Part shown: positions 6,788-9,092 of the stretch, piece by piece | Layout of the letters: each line of letters starts with the position of its first letter | Position numbering within the stretch: the first letter of the stretch is position 1 | NCBI GenBank assembly: GCA_964557575.1 | Contig: CAZLBC010000140.1 | Coordinates: 1-9,092 of the forward strand | DNA length: 9,092 nucleotides | Direction: 5' to 3' | Source of the DNA: CAZLBC01 sp964557575 | GTDB lineage: Bacteria > Planctomycetota > Phycisphaerae > SM23-33 | Notes under the pieces: model-generated | What the model was told of the DNA's origin: nothing | The model's database searches: none | What the model saw: only the letters and a program-made list of their open reading frames with translations | Program-made: the position numbers and the translations under genes

Positions 6788-7138
6788 TCAGGCGGTTTCC
6801 CGGTCCGAGAACGAGGCGAGGGCCTCTTCCCGGGTCTTGTAGAGACTGACCAGCCGGTCTATGTGCAGCAGGTCGACGGCATCCTGCACGTCCTCGCCTA
6901 TGCAGCAGATGCAGAACCGCCCCTTGTGTTCCCTGACCCGGCGGTGGATGTAGGCGAAGCCGCTGAGACCGGAACTGTCTATGAACGCGATCCCCGACAT
7001 GTCGAGGACGACGTACAGGTTGTTGTCGAGGATCGGGTCGATCTGGATGAAGAACTCGTCGATGTTGCTCTGGTCGAGCTTGGTATCGAGCATCGAGATG
7101 ATCACGATTCCCGCGTCGATTTCCACCTTGATATCCAT
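6788..7138 (-). CDS. STAS-domain anti-sigma-factor antagonist
   Basis: The 116-residue product is one STAS domain of normal length for SpoIIAA/RsbV-type proteins. Visible landmarks are the first strand VEIDAGIVIISM (5-16), LYVVLDMSGIAFIDSSGLSG (41-60) and the last helix region KTREEALASF (101-110). The DSSGLSG loop holds the serine (S56, by alignment with SpoIIAA) that partner kinases phosphorylate; the unphosphorylated form binds an anti-sigma factor and frees its sigma factor. It acts in the cytoplasm. No kinase, phosphatase or sigma factor lies next to it, so partners must be elsewhere. An unusual Cys cluster occurs at C76, C78 and C79. The reading frame is open further upstream, but that part has low-complexity Arg/Pro/Ala composition; the start at 7138 follows GAGGG by 7 nt and matches the domain boundary. 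Confidence 0.88.
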   Translation of the reverse strand: MDIKVEIDAGIVIISMLDTKLDQSNIDEFFIQIDPILDNNLYVVLDMSGIAFIDSSGLSGFAYIHRRVREHKGRFCICCIGEDVQDAVDLLHIDRLVSLYKTREEALASFSDRETA

Positions 7139-7197
7139 GTCATGTCCCTCTTCCCGGGCGTGTATGCAGACCGGCGCGCCTGCTGCCCGCGGATTCA

Positions 7198-7225
7198 ATT
7201 CTACGGGAGGAGAGGTGATATTCAA
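7198..7225 (-). promoter_or_regulatory. Candidate promoter for the STAS gene
   Basis: On the minus strand TTGAAT (7220-7225) and TAGAAT (7198-7203) are separated by 16 bp, about 60 bp upstream of the STAS start. The -10 matches consensus at five of six positions and the -35 at four of six. The inverted-repeat element begins 5 bp beyond the -35, so its insertion would have replaced sequence upstream of this promoter. Confidence 0.4.
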
Positions 7226-7229
7226 CCGT

Positions 7230-7316
7230 GGAAAAGGGGACGGGAGTCTTTTTTGATAAAAAGAGTTGCCTTGAATGATATTCTGGTTGAGAAAAAAGAC
7301 TCCCGTCCCCTTTTCC
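7230..7316. repeat. 87-bp element with perfect 25-bp terminal inverted repeats
   Basis: The 25-bp arms at 7230-7254 and 7292-7316 are exact reverse complements. The left arm begins GGAAAAGGGGACGGGAGTC and ends in six T; the right arm begins with six A. The inner 37 bp hold a small GAAT-GAT-ATTC hairpin (7273-7283). Core words like AAAAGGGGAC-GGGAGTC are, from memory, common in dispersed repeats near REP-associated (IS200-like) transposase genes in many bacteria, which would make this a non-autonomous repeat; that link is not tested here. It has no coding capacity. It separates the STAS promoter from a broken gene. Confidence 0.7.
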
Positions 7317-7610
7317 GTGCGCGACACCACCCGCACCGCGACCGGTACGCGATCGCTCCGCGGCGCCGTCGACGGGCCGAAGGAGGCGTGTACCCTGGAG
7401 GTGCCGTTCGCGAGCCGCGCGGGTCGCTCGATCCTGATCTCGTTCCGGGTCCGCGGCGACCGACCGCGCGCGGTGGCCGGCCTGCGTCGAGGATTTTCCG
7501 GCGCTGACCGTTGACGGGGCCGGGAACACCTGGCTGGCCCTGCTCGAGCGGCCCGTGCCGGCCCGGCGGATCGTCGTCTACCGGTCCGCCGGCGATCGCC
7601 CCCGTATCCC
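7317..7610 (+). pseudogene. Frameshifted remnant of a secreted-type domain protein
   Basis: Two protein-like stretches lie in different plus-strand frames. The first (about 7324-7470) reads RDTTRTATGTRSLRG, then EACTLEVPFASRAGRSILIS and FRVRGDRPRA, like a beta-sandwich domain. The second (about 7462-7610, one frame later) reads WPACVEDFPALTVDGAGNTW, LALLERPVPARRIVVYRS and AGDRPR, like the start of a propeller blade in exported planctomycete proteins (the pattern P-A-L-x-V-D-x-x-G-N-x-W-L-A). Neither has a start codon with a ribosome site, and each is interrupted by a stop in its own frame on the other side. One extra base near the CGACCGACCGCGCGCGG stretch (7458-7474) would explain the shift. 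The left side ends at the repeat element; coding character stops near 7610. It may instead be chance GC-rich reading; the domain reading is by eye only. Confidence 0.4.
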
Positions 7611-7719
7611 CATGAAATCATCAAATCGACTGCGACAGAGCTGTATGCAAGCTCAACTCAAGTTCAGAAAAATCGGGAAGCGATTATTACGTAGGGCCTT
7701 CTGAACACGTCGGCCGTCG

Positions 7720-7826
7720 GCGAAAAAGAGACACGTTTTTCGCACGTCAAGGAAGTCGAAGCAGGCGATTCTATACGAATCGCCGATGGAGACTGACGAT
7801 GAGGTGCGGAAAAATGTCCTTTCGCA
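7720..7826. other. Cluster of three evenly spaced hairpins
   Basis: Hairpin 1 is GCGAAAAA (7720-7727) with TTTTTCGC (7736-7743), perfect, 8-nt loop. Hairpin 2 is GGCGATTC (7764-7771) with GAATCGCC (7777-7784), perfect, 5-nt loop. Hairpin 3 is TGCGGAAA (7805-7812) with TTTCGCA (7820-7826), one bulge. Starts are 44 and 41 bp apart. This could be a structured RNA, a set of sites for a dimeric protein, or single-strand hairpins at the end of a rolling-circle element. No known RNA family is recognised. Confidence 0.35.
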
Positions 7827-7968
7827 GGCAGGCTCTGGATTGTTCAGCAGCCCGTACGTACACATCAGCCATAAGACCGCCCTTCCTCCCGTGCGGATGA
7901 TATCGGTGAATGTCGCCGTGCGGCTGAGAACCACGAGATCGACCGGCTACTGTGTGTTAGGTTTCTGT

Positions 7969-7997
7969 TTGACACCGGCACGGCAAGCCGGTACCAT
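7969..7997 (+). promoter_or_regulatory. Strong candidate promoter for the transposase
   Basis: TTGACA (7969-7974), a perfect consensus -35, is followed after exactly 17 bp by TACCAT (7992-7997). The spacer carries the inverted repeat ACCGGC (7974-7979) / GCCGGT (7987-7992), which covers the edges of both boxes and could be an operator. It lies 80 bp upstream of the transposase start. Confidence 0.5.
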
Positions 7998-8077
7998 ACC
8001 TCGATAAAAAGGACTATGCCCCGGGGGAACGGATTCGTGTTTCGTGTTTTTGTCGACCACGAGGATAACCGCCGCAC

Positions 8078-9004
8078 ATGCCCACCGCATCCCTTACACG
8101 GGCCTGCCCTTCCGACACCGCCGCGTCTGCCCTCTACCGCCCGCGGGAGTCCCGCACCACCGCCCTCCACCGCCTCCTGACCGGCCACTTCAGGCAATAC
8201 CAGTGCTCGGCCGCTGGCGAGAAGACGCCTCATCGCCGCCACATCGACCGCTCGATCGAGAAATACCTGGACTGCGGCGACCCGCGGGAGGGATTCGCCC
8301 GCATCCGCTGCGGGCGCTGCGGAAGCAGTAAGCTGGTTGCGTTCTCCTGCAAGCAGCGGTGTACCTGCCCGAGCTGCCACCGGAAGCGGACGCTCATGAC
8401 CGGCATGCACGTCGCCGAAAACGTCTGCGCACCGGTCGGCCACCGGCAGGTGGTATTGACGATACCGAAACGGTTGCGTATCTACCCCCGCCGGGACTGG
8501 TCGCTTGTCTCCCCGATGGCCGCCGCGGCCGCCGCGGCCGTCACGGAGGCCTTCGCCCGGTATACCGGACAGGGAGATTTTAAACCCGGCATCGTCCTGT
8601 CGATACAGACGTTCGGGACGCTGCTGAACTGGCACCCCCACATCCACGCGGTGGTGACCACGGGCGTCTTCGCACCCGGCGGCCGGTTCCGGGAGATCTT
8701 CCGCCTCCCGGAGGGACTTCTGCTGCGTATCTGGAAAGAGCGGATATTCCAACTGTTCCTTGATCGCGGCGTCATCAGCGAGGCACTCGTCGCACAGATG
8801 CGGGCCTGGCCCCGCTCCGGCTTCAGCGTCGACGACGCGGTGTATATCCGTCCCGGCGACACCCGCGGGCTCAACCGCCTCGTCCGGTACATCGTCCGCG
8901 CGCCGGTGAGCCTCGAACGGATCGTGAAGCTCTCCGGCGACGGGACGGTCATCTACCGCAGCGAGAAGAACGCCTCACCTGCCCTGCCCCGACGCCGGCG
9001 ATGA
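8078..9004 (+). CDS. IS91-like HUH transposase, frameshifted near C-terminus
   Basis: The 308-residue frame is a rolling-circle transposase of the IS91/IS801/IS1294 type. An N-terminal zinc-binding region has C78-GR-C81 and SCKQRCTCPSCHRKR (C91, C95, C97, C100). QVVLTIPKRLR (124-134) and SIQTFGTLLNWHPHIHAVV (175-193) follow; the latter has the HUH metal-binding pair H188 and H190. Y271 in LVRYIVRAPVSLERI is the likely tyrosine that nicks DNA and forms a covalent link. These enzymes cut one strand at the element end and move by rolling-circle copying without terminal inverted repeats. The frame ends early in PALPRRRR; the family's continuation resumes one frame later (see 9005-9092), so the gene is broken by one base at the CCCC run 8987-8990. 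The start at 8078 is the first ATG after an in-frame TAA (8066-8068); GAGG at 8061-8064 is rather distant, so translation may be weak. Confidence 0.88.
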   Translation: MPTASLTRACPSDTAASALYRPRESRTTALHRLLTGHFRQYQCSAAGEKTPHRRHIDRSIEKYLDCGDPREGFARIRCGRCGSSKLVAFSCKQRCTCPSCHRKRTLMTGMHVAENVCAPVGHRQVVLTIPKRLRIYPRRDWSLVSPMAAAAAAAVTEAFARYTGQGDFKPGIVLSIQTFGTLLNWHPHIHAVVTTGVFAPGGRFREIFRLPEGLLLRIWKERIFQLFLDRGVISEALVAQMRAWPRSGFSVDDAVYIRPGDTRGLNRLVRYIVRAPVSLERIVKLSGDGTVIYRSEKNASPALPRRRR

Positions 9005-9092
9005 GATGCTCACCGCCGGGGCCGGCCGGAACTTCGCGGTCTTCGGCCCCCAGGAGTTTATCGCGGCGTACACGCAGCACATACCGCCGAAA
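9005..9092 (+). pseudogene. Out-of-frame C-terminal part of the IS91-like transposase
   Basis: From about 8991 the frame one base later reads DAGDEMLTAGAGRNFAVFGP and then QEFIAAYTQHIPPK to the last base of the window. This matches the usual C-terminal block of the family (R-N-F-x-V-F-x-P-x-x-F-I-A-x-x-T-Q-H-I-P), which normally continues to a Y-x-G-W-Y-S-N ending lying outside the window. Removing one C from the CCCC run at 8987-8990 would join it to the frame starting at 8078. Confidence 0.75.

Larger units (their letters stand above)
7611..8077. other. AT-richer non-coding stretch upstream of the transposase
   Basis: Base composition is visibly less GC-rich than on both sides, which suggests foreign or non-coding DNA. 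I find no supported gene: a 93-codon minus-strand frame (7653-7934, GTG start) and a 73-codon plus-strand frame (7786-8007) lack ribosome sites and recognisable motifs. The stretch holds three hairpins (7720-7826) and the promoter at 7969-7997. It may include the left end of an IS91-like element; CAAG, one of the tetranucleotides used as target by that family, occurs at 7648-7651 and again in the next bases, but no end can be fixed. Confidence 0.4.

Noticed and set aside
7139..7624. N-terminal extension of the STAS frame
   Set aside because: The extra 162 codons are low-complexity Arg/Pro/Ala, run through the inverted-repeat element, and the STAS domain has a good ribosome site at its own start.
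7653..7934. 93-codon minus-strand frame with GTG start
   Set aside because: No ribosome site and no motif that I can identify; it runs through the hairpin cluster. It stays possible as a remnant but is not supported.
7786..8007. 73-codon plus-strand frame
   Set aside because: No ribosome site, and it reads through the strong promoter at 7969-7997.
8016..8078. ATG at 8016 with a nearby AAGGA as alternative transposase start
   Set aside because: It is in a different frame from the transposase and its own frame soon stops; it could be a short leader but nothing supports this.

Overview
The window is high-GC bacterial DNA with strong Shine-Dalgarno sites (AAGGAG, GGAGG). Its secreted or lipid-anchored proteins are types that are expanded in Planctomycetota and relatives: a PmoA-family (DUF6807) protein, a DUF1080/3-keto-disaccharide hydrolase-like protein and a large beta-propeller. 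I infer a member of the PVC group, most likely a planctomycete. No rRNA or marker gene is present, so this rests on gene content alone.

Layout. (1) 1-924, minus: PmoA-family secreted protein, almost complete, running off the left edge. (2) 925-1170: divergent intergenic region with a 12-bp palindrome. (3) 1171-3330, plus: 719-residue secreted beta-propeller protein. (4) 3331-3675: non-coding, with a G-run/C-run inverted repeat and a 161-bp near-perfect-length foldback element that ends 49 bp before the next start codon. (5) 3676-3933, plus: small His/Arg-rich putative lipoprotein containing 18-bp tandem repeats. (6) 3944-5761, minus: B12-binding-type radical SAM enzyme, convergent with the lipoprotein. 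(7) 5762-5965: divergent promoter region. (8) 5966-6730, plus: DUF1080 protein. (9) 6747-6787: inverted repeat between convergent genes. (10) 6788-7138, minus: STAS-domain anti-sigma-factor antagonist. (11) 7139-8077: no intact gene. It holds a perfect 25-bp inverted-repeat element, a frameshifted gene remnant, an AT-richer stretch with three evenly spaced hairpins, and a promoter. (12) 8078-9092, plus: IS91-like HUH transposase with a one-base frameshift near its C-terminus, cut by the right edge.

The PmoA-family, propeller and DUF1080 genes all look like exported proteins for sugar or polymer handling outside the cytoplasm, but each has its own leader and the genes are mostly divergent or convergent, so there is no clear operon. 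From about 7.1 kb to the right edge the window looks like a mobile-element landing zone: repeat element, broken gene and broken transposase.

I see no convincing new multi-gene system. The most unusual items are the two foldback elements (3466-3626 and 7230-7316), the hairpin cluster at 7720-7826, and the two frameshifted genes.
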